Of a DNA stretch of 64,000 nucleotides, positions 56,059 through 64,000 are shown one piece after another; within the stretch, counting starts at the first letter, position 1, and the number at the start of each line of letters is the position of its first letter. This stretch comes from Roseovarius litorisediminis (GTDB lineage Bacteria > Pseudomonadota > Alphaproteobacteria > Rhodobacterales > Rhodobacteraceae). A program made the position numbers and the translations under genes. The DNA is taken from positions 310,001 through 374,000 of the forward strand of contig NZ_FWFL01000001.1 in NCBI RefSeq assembly GCF_900172295.1, written 5' to 3'. The notes below the pieces were generated by a model, which searched no databases, had not been told where the DNA came from, and was given only the letters and a program-made list of their open reading frames with translations.

Positions 56059-56856
56059 ATGTATGACACTCAAACCCACGGAAGCGCCTTGGATCAGACC
56101 GACATCAAATTTTCCGCCCGTAACGTGCAGGTCTACTATGGCGACACCCACGCCATCAAAGACGTCGACGTGGATATCGCCGACAAGACCGTGACCGCCT
56201 TTATCGGCCCCTCGGGATGTGGCAAATCCACCTTCCTGCGCTGCCTGAACCGGATGAACGACACCATCGACGTCTGCCGCATCACCGGCGACATCCGTCT
56301 GGACGGCGAAGATATCTACGACAAACGTGTCGACCCGGTGCAACTGCGCGCCAAGGTCGGCATGGTGTTCCAGAAGCCCAACCCGTTTCCGAAGTCCATC
56401 TACGACAACGTCGCCTATGGCCCCAAGATCCACGGGCTTGCCAGGACACGCGCCGATCTGGACGTGATTGTAGAAAAGGCCCTGCGTCGCGGCGCCATCT
56501 GGGACGAGGTCAAGGATCGCCTTCATGCCCCCGGCACCGGCCTGTCGGGCGGGCAGCAGCAACGCCTGTGCATCGCCCGCGCCATCGCCACCGAACCCGA
56601 GGTGCTGCTGATGGACGAGCCGTGTTCAGCGCTTGATCCCATCGCCACCGCACAGGTCGAAGAACTGATAGATGAGCTGCGCACGCGCTATTCGTTGGTG
56701 ATTGTCACCCACTCGATGCAGCAAGCCGCCCGCGTCAGCCAGAAAACCGCTTTCTTTCATCTGGGCAACCTTGTGGAATTTGGCGAAACCAGCCAGATTT
56801 TCACCAACCCCGATGATCCGCGTACCGAAAGCTATATCACCGGCCGTATCGGCTAA
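56059..56856 (+). CDS. pstB: Phosphate ABC ATP-binding protein PstB
   Basis: A 265-residue ATPase with Walker [10 protein letters not shown], the PstB hallmark [37 protein letters not shown], signature [16 protein letters not shown], Walker [17 protein letters not shown], and H-loop THSMQQA. It drives PstSCA. Confidence 0.97.
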   Translation: MYDTQTHGSALDQTDIKFSARNVQVYYGDTHAIKDVDVDIADKTVTAFIGPSGCGKSTFLRCLNRMNDTIDVCRITGDIRLDGEDIYDKRVDPVQLRAKVGMVFQKPNPFPKSIYDNVAYGPKIHGLARTRADLDVIVEKALRRGAIWDEVKDRLHAPGTGLSGGQQQRLCIARAIATEPEVLLMDEPCSALDPIATAQVEELIDELRTRYSLVIVTHSMQQAARVSQKTAFFHLGNLVEFGETSQIFTNPDDPRTESYITGRIG

Positions 56857-56865
56857 GGAGTCCCC

Positions 56866-57591
56866 ATGTCAGACGATCACATTGCCTCGGCCTTTGACCG
56901 CGACCTTGAAACCATCCTGGCCCGGATCATGAAGATGGGCGGGCTGGTTGAAGAGGCGATCATCAACGCGGCCAGCTCGCTTGAGGCGCGCGACCCGGAA
57001 CAGGCCGAAAAGGTGCGCCGCGCCGACCAGGCCATTGACGCGTTGGAGGAGGAGATCAACCAGGAAGCCGCCCGCGTTATCGCCCTGCGCGCGCCCACCG
57101 CGCGTGACCTGCGCCTCATTCTGTCGGTGATCAAGATCGCCGGCAATCTGGAACGCATCGGCGATTACGCAAAAAACATGGCCAAACGAACCACCGTTCT
57201 GGCCGGCATGACCCCGGTCAACGGCTCATCGGCCGCCCTGCGCCGCATGGCAAAAGAGGTCGGGCGTATGTTGAAAGACGCGCTTGATGCCTATATCCAG
57301 CGCGACGCCGATCTGGCCAGCGACGTGATTGAACGCGACCACGATGTCGACCAGATGTACAATGCGCTTTTCCGGGAATTCCTGACCTTCATGATGGAGG
57401 ACCCGCGTAATATCACGCCTTGCATGCACCTGCATTTCATCGCCAAGAACACCGAACGCATGGGAGATCATGTCACTTCGATCGCCGAGCAGGTGATTTA
57501 TCTCGTCACAGGTGAAATGCCCGATGACGCCCGCCCGAAAAGTGACAGTACCTCAACCGACCCCAGCATTGCCCCACCTGTGCAGGGTTAA
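56866..57591 (+). CDS. phoU: Phosphate-signalling protein PhoU
   Basis: A 241-residue protein with two three-helix PhoU domains. Conserved metal-binding segments are VRRADQAIDALEEEINQEA and VIERDHDVDQMYN. It links PstB to PhoR and keeps the regulon off when phosphate is plentiful. Confidence 0.96.
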   Translation: MSDDHIASAFDRDLETILARIMKMGGLVEEAIINAASSLEARDPEQAEKVRRADQAIDALEEEINQEAARVIALRAPTARDLRLILSVIKIAGNLERIGDYAKNMAKRTTVLAGMTPVNGSSAALRRMAKEVGRMLKDALDAYIQRDADLASDVIERDHDVDQMYNALFREFLTFMMEDPRNITPCMHLHFIAKNTERMGDHVTSIAEQVIYLVTGEMPDDARPKSDSTSTDPSIAPPVQG

Positions 57592-57610
57592 GGTATAAGG
57601 AGGCCAACCT

Positions 57611-58300
57611 ATGTCAGCCGACCAACCCACTGTGCTTCTGGTCGAGGATGAGCCGGCACAGCGCGAAGTACTTTCCTATAACCTTGCGGCCGATGGTTTT
57701 CGCGTGCTCACAGCCAGTAATGGCGAAGACGCGCTGATGCTGGTGGCCGAAGATACACCCGACATCATCGTGCTTGACTGGATGATGCCCAACACCTCGG
57801 GGATCGAAGTGTGTCGCCAGTTAAAAACCCGCAATGCCACCCGCGCCATTCCAATCATCATGCTGTCGGCCCGGTCCGAAGAACTGGACCGTGTCCGTGG
57901 TCTGGAAACTGGGGCTGACGATTATGTCGTCAAACCCTATTCTGTGGTCGAATTGCTGGCCCGGGTTCGCGCCCAACTGCGCCGCACCCGACCTGCCACC
58001 GTAGGCGAGCGCCTGGAATATGACGATATTGTTCTGGATTCGGAAACGCATCGTGTCACGCGCCGCGACAAACCCCTTAAACTTGGCCCCACTGAATTTC
58101 GCCTTCTGTCGACCTTCATGGAGAAACCAGGCCGGGTCTGGAGCCGCGAACAATTACTGGACCGGGTTTGGGGGCGCGATATCTACGTCGATACCCGCAC
58201 TGTCGATGTGCACATCGGGCGCCTGCGAAAAGCGCTTTGCGTGCATGGCGGTGATGATCCGCTGCGCACCGTGCGCGGAGCCGGATACGCCCTGGGCTAG
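57611..58300 (+). CDS. phoB: Phosphate regulon response regulator PhoB
   Basis: A 229-residue OmpR-type regulator. The receiver domain has VEDEP, phosphoacceptor Asp56 in VLDWMMP, and the conserved Lys in VVKPYS. The C-terminal winged helix contains VWSREQLLDRVWGRDIYVDTRTVDVHIGRLRKAL. It should bind the Pho box ahead of pstS. The gene ends the operon and is followed by the CGTACG cluster. Confidence 0.96.
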   Translation: MSADQPTVLLVEDEPAQREVLSYNLAADGFRVLTASNGEDALMLVAEDTPDIIVLDWMMPNTSGIEVCRQLKTRNATRAIPIIMLSARSEELDRVRGLETGADDYVVKPYSVVELLARVRAQLRRTRPATVGERLEYDDIVLDSETHRVTRRDKPLKLGPTEFRLLSTFMEKPGRVWSREQLLDRVWGRDIYVDTRTVDVHIGRLRKALCVHGGDDPLRTVRGAGYALG

Positions 58301-58303
58301 GTG

Positions 58304-58431
58304 TTTCGTACGAAACGTACGCCGGTCGCCCGAAAGCCCTCAAATCGCGTACGAAATCCACGTGCAATCCGTACGCTTCGTACGAAATTTTTCATCGCCT
58401 TGCATCCTCGCTCATTAACCATTTCCGTACG
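58304..58431. repeat. Cluster of six CGTACG palindromes
   Basis: CGTACG occurs at 58307, 58316, 58348, 58370, 58379 and 58426. The first is the core of the 12-bp palindrome TTTCGTACGAAA (58304-58315). Twice the hexamer occurs as a pair with a 3-nt gap: CGTACG-AAA-CGTACG (58307-58321) and CGTACG-CTT-CGTACG (58370-58384, followed by AAATTTTT). Starts of the two pairs are 63 bp apart. A TTAACCAT (58415-58422) lies just before the last copy. It sits between the ends of phoB and a convergent LysR gene. The second pair could double as a phoB terminator, but that would not explain the rest. Confidence 0.8.
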
Positions 58432-58463
58432 GTGGTACATGAGCATTCTGCATGAAAACGTCA

Positions 58464-59372
58464 TCACCGGGGCAGGGGGTCTTCGTCTTCGGTTTGTCCT
58501 GCCAGCCAGTCACGAAACTTCAATAACGCCGGATCACGCGCCTTGCGCACCGGCCAGACCAGATAATAGGCGCCGGGGCTTTGTGTCGGGCCGCCCCAGG
58601 CTGATACCAGCCGACCGGTCGCCAGATCCTGCTCGGCCAGGTAATCGGGCAGCAATGCCACCCCCAGCCCGTGCAGAGCTGCCTGCGTGATGGTCGAGAA
58701 CTGGTCATAGATTGTTCCAGACACCTGTCCCATCAGCACGCCGTGACCGGCAAACCACGCCGGCCAGGCCTCGGGCCGGGTTTCGATATGCAAGAGCGGC
58801 AGGTTCAGCAGATCGCGGGGGCTCTGAATATCCACGTTGCAGATCATCCCGGGCGCACAGACTGGCAGAACCGTTTCGGTCTTCAGCCGCAGCGCCTGGG
58901 TGTTCGCCCAGTCGGCCGTTCCGAAATGTATTGCTGCATCAAAGGGTTGTTGGTTGAAGCTGAAGGGTTTCAGCCGCGTTGACAGATTGATCGTCACCTC
59001 TGGATATTGGCGTGCAAAATCGGCCAGTCGTGGCACCAGCCAGCGCATGCCGAAAGTCGGAAGGATTGCCAGATCTAGGCTGCCGCCTGTTGGGTTGACC
59101 GTCAGCTTCAACGACGCCTGACTGATTTGCTGCAATGCGCCACGTATCTTTTCGGCATAATCCTCCGCCTCGGGCGTCAGCATCATCCGCCGCCCTTCGC
59201 GGATGATCAGGGTCACGCCCAACTGTTCCTCAAGCGCCTGCAACTGACGGCTGACAGCGCTCTGGGTCTGCGCCATTTCCTCGGCCACGGCGGTGGCGCT
59301 TCCCAGCCTGTCAAGTGCCTCCAGCGCGCGCAGCGAAGCAATGGAAGGCAGAAATCTGCGAGGAATGGCCAT
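58464..59372 (-). CDS. LysR family regulator, GcdR-like
   Basis: A 302-residue LysR regulator of the GcvA/TrpI-like branch. The HTH is at about 10-60 (LPSIASLRALEALDRLGSATAVAEEMAQTQSAVSRQ), and a periplasmic-binding-protein-like effector domain follows (LAILPTFGMRWLVPRLADFARQYPEVTINLS). It is transcribed divergently from gcdH, so it very likely controls glutaryl-CoA oxidation, as described for GcdR-type regulators. The inducer is unknown. Confidence 0.85.
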   Translation of the reverse strand: MAIPRRFLPSIASLRALEALDRLGSATAVAEEMAQTQSAVSRQLQALEEQLGVTLIIREGRRMMLTPEAEDYAEKIRGALQQISQASLKLTVNPTGGSLDLAILPTFGMRWLVPRLADFARQYPEVTINLSTRLKPFSFNQQPFDAAIHFGTADWANTQALRLKTETVLPVCAPGMICNVDIQSPRDLLNLPLLHIETRPEAWPAWFAGHGVLMGQVSGTIYDQFSTITQAALHGLGVALLPDYLAEQDLATGRLVSAWGGPTQSPGAYYLVWPVRKARDPALLKFRDWLAGQTEDEDPLPR

Positions 59373-59487
59373 CTATGCGAATAACTCATGATAGGATGCG
59401 GATTTATCGATATTCCTCTGGCATAAAATGCGCTAGCTTGCAATCAACCTGGCGATTTTGTTGCCGAAAACTCATAAGGAGCCTGAA
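59373..59487. promoter_or_regulatory. LysR/gcdH divergent control region
   Basis: The 115-bp gap between the divergent starts includes the dyad GCAT-AAA-ATGC (59421-59431) and AT-rich stretches. Divergent LysR promoters normally carry such T-N11-A type dyads. I cannot assign which half-sites are used. Confidence 0.4.
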
Positions 59488-60711
59488 ATGTCCCTGGATA
59501 CGCCCGCAATCCGCGCAAAGGATGCACCAGATCTTAACGCATTCGATTGGGAAGATGCGCTGCGCCTGAACGATCAACTGGAAGAAGACGAACGGATGAT
59601 CGCCGAAAGCGCCCGGGCATTTGCGCAGGACGTCCTGCAACCCCGGGTAATCAAAGCATATTCCGATGAAACTTCCGACCCGGGAATTTTCCGTGAAATG
59701 GGCGGGATGGGCCTGCTTGGTACAACGATTCCCGAAGAATATGGCGGGTTATCCGCCGGGTATGTCAGTTACGGCCTTGTCGCCCGCGAAATCGAGCGTG
59801 TCGATTCAGGCTATCGCAGTATGATGAGCGTGCAATCCAGTCTTGTGATGTATCCGATCTATGCCTACGGCAGTGAAGAACAGCGCCTTAAGTATCTGCC
59901 AGGATTGGCAAAAGGCGAATTGATTGGCTGTTTCGGCCTGACGGAACCCGATGCCGGCAGCGACCCCGCCGGCATGAAAACCCGCGCCCAAAAAATTGAT
60001 GGCGGCTATCGTCTGACCGGGTCCAAGATGTGGATTTCGAACAGCCCTATCGCCGATGTTTTCGTTATCTGGGCCAAATCCGATGCCCATGACGGTAAAA
60101 TTCGTGGCTTTATCCTTGAAAAGGGCATGAAGGGTTTGAGCGCCCCGAAAATCGGCGGCAAACTCAGTCTGCGCGCATCCATCACCGGCGAGATCGTTAT
60201 GGACGGTGTCGAGGTTGGAGAGGACGCGCTTTTGCCTAATGTTCAAGGGCTTAAAGGGCCTTTTGGATGTTTGAATCGCGCCCGGTATGGCATTGCATGG
60301 GGCGTCATGGGGGCGGCCGAATTTTGCTGGCACGCGGCCCGTCAGTATGGACTGGATCGGCATCAGTTCAAACGTCCGCTGGCGCAAACGCAACTGTTCC
60401 AGCTTAAACTTGCCAATATGCAGACTGAGATTTCTTTGGGTCTGCAGGCGGCCCTGAGGGTGGGGCGGTTGATGGATCAGGCCAATGCCGCGCCCGAAAT
60501 GATTTCGCTCATCAAGCGCAACAACTGCGGCAAGGCACTGGACATCGCCCGCCATGCCCGTGACATGCATGGTGGCAACGGTATTTCCGAAGAGTTTCAG
60601 GTAATCAGGCACATGATGAATCTGGAAACAGTAAATACCTATGAAGGTACGCACGACGTGCACGCTCTTATCCTGGGCCGGGCCCAGACGGGCTTACAGG
60701 CCTTTTTCTAG
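59488..60711 (+). CDS. gcdH: Glutaryl-CoA dehydrogenase
   Basis: A 407-residue acyl-CoA dehydrogenase that oxidises and decarboxylates glutaryl-CoA to crotonyl-CoA in lysine/tryptophan breakdown. ACAD motifs are [35 protein letters not shown] and the catalytic Glu (about residue 386) in [46 protein letters not shown] matches the glutaryl-type enzymes. A start 10 codons earlier is open, but ATG 59488 with AGGAG nearby is better. Confidence 0.93.
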   Translation: MSLDTPAIRAKDAPDLNAFDWEDALRLNDQLEEDERMIAESARAFAQDVLQPRVIKAYSDETSDPGIFREMGGMGLLGTTIPEEYGGLSAGYVSYGLVAREIERVDSGYRSMMSVQSSLVMYPIYAYGSEEQRLKYLPGLAKGELIGCFGLTEPDAGSDPAGMKTRAQKIDGGYRLTGSKMWISNSPIADVFVIWAKSDAHDGKIRGFILEKGMKGLSAPKIGGKLSLRASITGEIVMDGVEVGEDALLPNVQGLKGPFGCLNRARYGIAWGVMGAAEFCWHAARQYGLDRHQFKRPLAQTQLFQLKLANMQTEISLGLQAALRVGRLMDQANAAPEMISLIKRNNCGKALDIARHARDMHGGNGISEEFQVIRHMMNLETVNTYEGTHDVHALILGRAQTGLQAFF

Positions 60712-60747
60712 GTCCGCCAGCGCGTGTTGATCACTTCGGATTATACT

Positions 60748-60783
60748 AGGGGATTTGCCAAATATCTTGGTAAATCCCCTTTT
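60748..60783 (+). terminator. Rho-independent terminator of gcdH
   Basis: A 14-bp stem (60748-60761 with 60767-60780; one G-T pair) encloses the 5-nt loop ATATC and is followed by TTT. Starts 36 bp after the stop codon. Confidence 0.92.
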
Positions 60784-60927
60784 GGTACCGTGTTGACACT
60801 ATTTGCATTTACGCACACTCCCTGTTCATCGGCGACGCCGCCATTGATTACCGATCGGTACTGACATAACTGCACCTCTCCTTGGAAAATCTTGTTCAAT
60901 CCTAGGGGTTGTTCAGCGGAGAGCGAA

Positions 60928-62331
60928 ATGGCAATTCAGGCCAAAACCAGTTTCACCAGCGGAAACCTGTTTCGACACGTTTCAGTGATGGCATTTACTT
61001 CTAGCATCGGCTTGATGGCGATCTTTGCCGTCGACCTGATCGACATCATTTTCATTTCGATGCTGGGGCAGGAGTCGCTGGCGGCCGCAGCAGGCTATGC
61101 CAGCACCCTGATGTTCTTTGCCAGCGCGGTCAACATCGGACTGTCAATTGCTGCGGGGGCCCTGGTTGCCAAGGCAATCGGCGCCGATAACGAGGTCGAC
61201 GCACGCGAATATGCAACCAGCGTCGCGGTGATCTCGGTTATTGTAGGCATCCTTATACCTATAATAACGCTACCTAATATTGATTTCCTGTTAAGTCTTG
61301 TTGGCGCGACCGGGCAGGTTGCAGAAATGGCCGCAAGCTATTTATGGATCATATTACCTACAACCCTGCTTTCGGGGATGGCAATGACAGCTGTTGCCGT
61401 GTTGCGCGCCTACGGTGACGCCAACAGGGCGATGTATCCGTCCCTGGCCGGTGCTGCTGTCAACGCTGTTTTTGATCCAATCCTGATCTTTACATTGGGA
61501 TTTGGACTGGAAGGCGCAGCCCTAGCCACGGTTCTGGCGCGGTTTGTCACCATGCTTGTCGCGCTTTATCCGGCTATTGCCCGGTATCGGGCCTTTGCCA
61601 TACCGCGCCCGCGCTGCGTCATGCGCGACTTTGGCGATGCGGCAAAGATCGCCATTCCGGCGGTTCTGGGCACTGTTGCCACTCCGGTCGGCGCGGCAAT
61701 CGTTACCCGTGAAATGGCCCAGTTCGGATCGGATGCGGTGGCGGGTATGGCCGTCATCAACCGGATGGTTCCGGTGGTTTTCGCTGTCGTGCTGGCTCTT
61801 TCGGGTGCGATTGGACCGATCTTTGGGCAGAACCACGGGGCTGGGCAACACAAAAGGGTACGCGAAGCGTTTTTTGACGGACTTATCTTTGTTGCGGTTT
61901 ATGTGCTGGTCATGTCGGCCCTGCTGTTCCTGCTGAGGGAACCGATTGCGGATCTTTTTGATGCAACAGGCATGATGCGATCCCTGATATTCATTTATTG
62001 CGGTCCTCTGGCGCTGGCCGCGTTCTTTAACGGTGCAATTTTTGTATCGAATGCGTCGTTCAACAACCTCGGGCATCCAATGTATTCCACATGGATAAAC
62101 TGGGGACGCAGCACGTTGGGAACACTGCCACTGGTAATTCTTGGGGCGTCGATCTGGGGCGCCCATGGCGTTTTGATCGGACAGGCAATTGGCGGCATTA
62201 TTTTCGCCGGCATTGCGGTCAGCCTGAGCATGCGGATGATCGATGATCCGAACAGGTCACCGCTTAAACCCAAATTCCTGTGCCCGGACGAACGCATGCA
62301 GATTATGTCCAACCGTTGTTGCCGATCTTAG
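60928..62331 (+). CDS. MATE family efflux transporter
   Basis: A 467-residue protein with about 12 hydrophobic helices in two similar halves, the MATE multidrug/toxic-compound exporter pattern (FAVDLIDIIFISMLGQESLAAAAGYASTL; GALVAKAIGADNEVDAREY; SGAIGPIFGQNHGAGQHKRVREAF). It should couple drug efflux to sodium or proton entry. The substrate is unknown. A start 12 codons upstream is open, but ATG 60928 with GGAGAG just before it is favoured. A TTGACA lies at 60793 with no clear -10. Confidence 0.88.
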   Translation: MAIQAKTSFTSGNLFRHVSVMAFTSSIGLMAIFAVDLIDIIFISMLGQESLAAAAGYASTLMFFASAVNIGLSIAAGALVAKAIGADNEVDAREYATSVAVISVIVGILIPIITLPNIDFLLSLVGATGQVAEMAASYLWIILPTTLLSGMAMTAVAVLRAYGDANRAMYPSLAGAAVNAVFDPILIFTLGFGLEGAALATVLARFVTMLVALYPAIARYRAFAIPRPRCVMRDFGDAAKIAIPAVLGTVATPVGAAIVTREMAQFGSDAVAGMAVINRMVPVVFAVVLALSGAIGPIFGQNHGAGQHKRVREAFFDGLIFVAVYVLVMSALLFLLREPIADLFDATGMMRSLIFIYCGPLALAAFFNGAIFVSNASFNNLGHPMYSTWINWGRSTLGTLPLVILGASIWGAHGVLIGQAIGGIIFAGIAVSLSMRMIDDPNRSPLKPKFLCPDERMQIMSNRCCRS

Positions 62332-62404
62332 AGCCTGAAAAGGCGCGCCGTTCATCTTCGCTCAACAATTAAAGTGTTGCGGTCACTTGTTGACGGCGCC
62401 GCTC

Positions 62405-63550
62405 TTAACGGCCTTTCCAGATCCAGCCACCGCCGAGGATGCGGCTGCCCTCGGTTTCGTAAAACACGCAGGCCTGTCCCGGGCTGATACCTTCTTCGGC
62501 GGTCAGCAGCTCCACTTCGGCCTCGGTGTCAGAGAGCGGCCGGATGATCGCGGTGCGCGGGGGCCGGGTAGAGCGGACCTTGACCGAGATTTCCCATTCC
62601 GGGCGTGAGGCAAGGGCCTCGTCCCCCAGCCAGTTGATCTCGCGCACCGGAATGGTGCGGGTGGACAGCATGCTTTTGGGGCCGACGATAACCTGTTTGG
62701 TGTCGACGTCGAGTTTGACAACATAAAGCGGGTCTTCCAGCCCTCCGATGCCCAGACCGCGGCGTTGGCCGATGGTGTAGTGGATCACACCGTTATGTTC
62801 GCCCAGAACACGCCCATCGGTATCGACGATCTGGCCAGGTTCGGCCGCGCCAGGGCGCAGCTTTTCGATCACGCTGGCGTAGTTGCCGTTCGGCACAAAG
62901 CAGATGTCCTGGCTGTCGGGCTTGTCCGCGACGGACAGCCCATATTTCGCCGCCAGTTCGCGGGTCGCATCCTTGGAGGGAAGGTGGCCCAGCGGGAAGC
63001 GCAGATAATCCAGTTGCTCAGGCGTGGTGGAAAACAGAAAATACGACTGGTCGCGGTTGGCGTCAGCTGCGCAATGCAGCTCGGGGCCGTTTTCCCCTAT
63101 CTTGCGTTGGATATAATGGCCGGTCGCCATGCAGTCGGCCTCAAGATCGCGGGCTGTTTCCAGCAGGTCCTTGAATTTCACCCGCTCATTGCAGCGGATA
63201 CAGGGCACGGGTGTGGCACCGGCCAGATAGCTGTCGGCAAATTCGTCGATCACGGCGTCTTTGAAGATATTTTCGTAATCCAGCACGTAATGCGGAAAGC
63301 CCATATCTTCGGCCACACGGCGGGCATCGTGGATGTCGATACCTGCACAACAGGCGCCTTTTTTGGCCAAAGCTGCCCCGTGGTCATATAGCTGCAGGGT
63401 GACCCCGACCACATCATAGCCTTCCTCGGCCAGTTTTGCGGCAACGACCGAACTGTCAACGCCACCAGACATGGCCACGACAACGCGGGTGTCGGCCGGG
63501 GGTTTTGCAAATCCCAGCGAGTTCAGTCTGGTGTCGTTGTCCAGTGCCAT
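62405..63550 (-). CDS. mnmA: tRNA-specific 2-thiouridylase MnmA
   Basis: A 381-residue PP-loop enzyme that makes 2-thiouridine at tRNA position 34. The motif is [15 protein letters not shown]. Catalytic cysteines lie in [11 protein letters not shown] and DICFVPNG. The C-terminal region has [10 protein letters not shown] and [10 protein letters not shown]. It converges on the MATE gene and is divergent from sciP. Confidence 0.96.
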   Translation of the reverse strand: MALDNDTRLNSLGFAKPPADTRVVVAMSGGVDSSVVAAKLAEEGYDVVGVTLQLYDHGAALAKKGACCAGIDIHDARRVAEDMGFPHYVLDYENIFKDAVIDEFADSYLAGATPVPCIRCNERVKFKDLLETARDLEADCMATGHYIQRKIGENGPELHCAADANRDQSYFLFSTTPEQLDYLRFPLGHLPSKDATRELAAKYGLSVADKPDSQDICFVPNGNYASVIEKLRPGAAEPGQIVDTDGRVLGEHNGVIHYTIGQRRGLGIGGLEDPLYVVKLDVDTKQVIVGPKSMLSTRTIPVREINWLGDEALASRPEWEISVKVRSTRPPRTAIIRPLSDTEAEVELLTAEEGISPGQACVFYETEGSRILGGGWIWKGR

Positions 63551-63770
63551 CGTGGCCTCCGGTCGGGTGGTTGTGTAAGATCTGGCCTATGGCCGTTTGA
63601 CAGAGCGCCTGCAATACATCCGTTTTGGCCGCTCCCGCAAGGGGCGGATCGGGCCTGTAGGGTCAGGTCGTTACGAATATAGGAAAATCCGAAATACTCT
63701 CAAGGTCCCGCTTCACCCGTCGTTAAGCGGTGAAACCGCATTCTGTCGGCGATTACGAGAGGGTGAGAGA

Positions 63771-64000
63771 ATGTATCTGAAGAAAGTGGATTGACCAAGA
63801 GCGGTCAAATTACCTGACGGGCAAATCATGACAGTGGCCGATCTGCCACCGGCCGATACACGCCGGTGGGTCGCGTCGCGTAAATTAAAGGTTGTGCGAG
63901 GGGTCGTGTATGGGCTGATCACCCAGGGCGATGCGGAGGCGAGATATAACATAAGCAAAGAGGAATTTAATTTTTGGGTGAAAGCAGTTAGCCACTTTGG
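63771..64000 (+). CDS. sciP: SciP/DUF1153 family CtrA regulator, TGA at codon 8, cut by window end
   Basis: From ATG 63771 the frame reads MYLKKVD-stop-PRAVKLPDG and continues without further stops to the window edge: ADLPPADTRRWVASRKLKVVRGVVYGLI and YNISKEEFNFWVKAV. This is the SciP HTH protein that inhibits CtrA-dependent transcription in Alphaproteobacteria. The TGA (63792-63794) replaces a codon that I recall as conserved Gly (GGA would be one base away). An in-frame ATG at 63828 (codon 20) could restart. The GAGGGTGAGAGA just before 63771 supports the first start. It may be a pseudogene, a truncated protein or a sequence error. Confidence 0.75.

Noticed and set aside
55453-56562. 369-residue minus-strand frame opposite pstA and pstB
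   Set aside because: It lies across two well-supported genes and has no family features.
58301-58690. 129-residue plus-strand frame through the CGTACG cluster
   Set aside because: It is antisense to the LysR gene for half its length and looks like a non-coding frame.
63597-63794. 65-residue open frame ending at the sciP TGA
   Set aside because: Only its last seven codons (MYLKKVD) look like protein. The upstream part is unrelated and merely shares the frame.
1-64000. CRISPR arrays, tRNA or rRNA genes, insertion sequences and prophage genes
   Set aside because: I looked for regular spacer-repeat patterns, T-loop GGTTCGAATCC-type sequences and transposase or phage motifs on both strands and found none.

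Overview
The window is a chromosomal segment of an alphaproteobacterium, most likely a marine Rhodobacteraceae (Roseobacter group). The evidence is an apparent G+C near 60%, a GAAC-N7-GAAC SOS box at recA, a fused pyrH-frr-uppS-cdsA-dxr-rseP-bamA-skp-fabZ-lpxA-lpxI-lpxB run, a class II DAHP synthase, a TatABC operon upstream of surE/pcm/nlpD, a PstA with the alphaproteobacterial N-terminal extension, and a SciP (DUF1153) gene beside mnmA. These are almost all core genes. I see no prophage, transposase, CRISPR array, rRNA or tRNA.

Layout. 1-2.0 kb: 13-codon tail of an upstream gene (perhaps cckA), a sulfotransferase-like gene, and recA with its SOS box and terminator. 2.1-6.1 kb: alaS, two tandem DUF1330 genes and a secreted HExxH protein. 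6.1-12.4 kb: typA, an acetyltransferase-like gene, a 47-aa membrane protein, ssb, a lytic transglycosylase, an AraC regulator and miaA. 12.5-24.5 kb: the envelope operon (nucleotide and ribosome recycling, undecaprenyl and phospholipid precursors, MEP pathway, site-2 protease, BAM, lipid A). 24.5-35.3 kb: DUF2059, an orphan ABC ATPase behind a perfect palindrome, tatABC with a DUF815 ATPase, a cytochrome c/PQQ-type dehydrogenase pair, nlpD-pcm-surE, an SDR and bioY. 35.4-43.3 kb: DUF1284, purF, cvpA, radA, a PqiA-like protein and mlaF-mlaE-alr. 43.5-49.9 kb: a GlxA-type regulator, DAHP synthase, a metallopeptidase with a C-terminal binding domain, a PAS protein with a CtrA-like box, yicC and gmk. 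49.9-58.3 kb: a gamma carbonic anhydrase and the complete phosphate regulon phoR-pstSCAB-phoU-phoB with an 11-bp phased Pho box. 58.3-64 kb: a CGTACG palindrome cluster, a LysR regulator with glutaryl-CoA dehydrogenase, a MATE exporter, mnmA and an interrupted sciP at the edge.

The genes are mostly housekeeping. The most unusual items are: an in-frame TGA at codon 8 of the sciP-like gene; six CGTACG hexamers in 128 bp between two convergent genes; perfect dyads in front of bamA, in front of the orphan ABC ATPase and between nlpD and the dehydrogenase; a PstA carrying a charged coiled coil outside the membrane; and a secreted HEVGHH protein fused to a predicted glycan-binding domain. I found no convincing new defence or mobile system.
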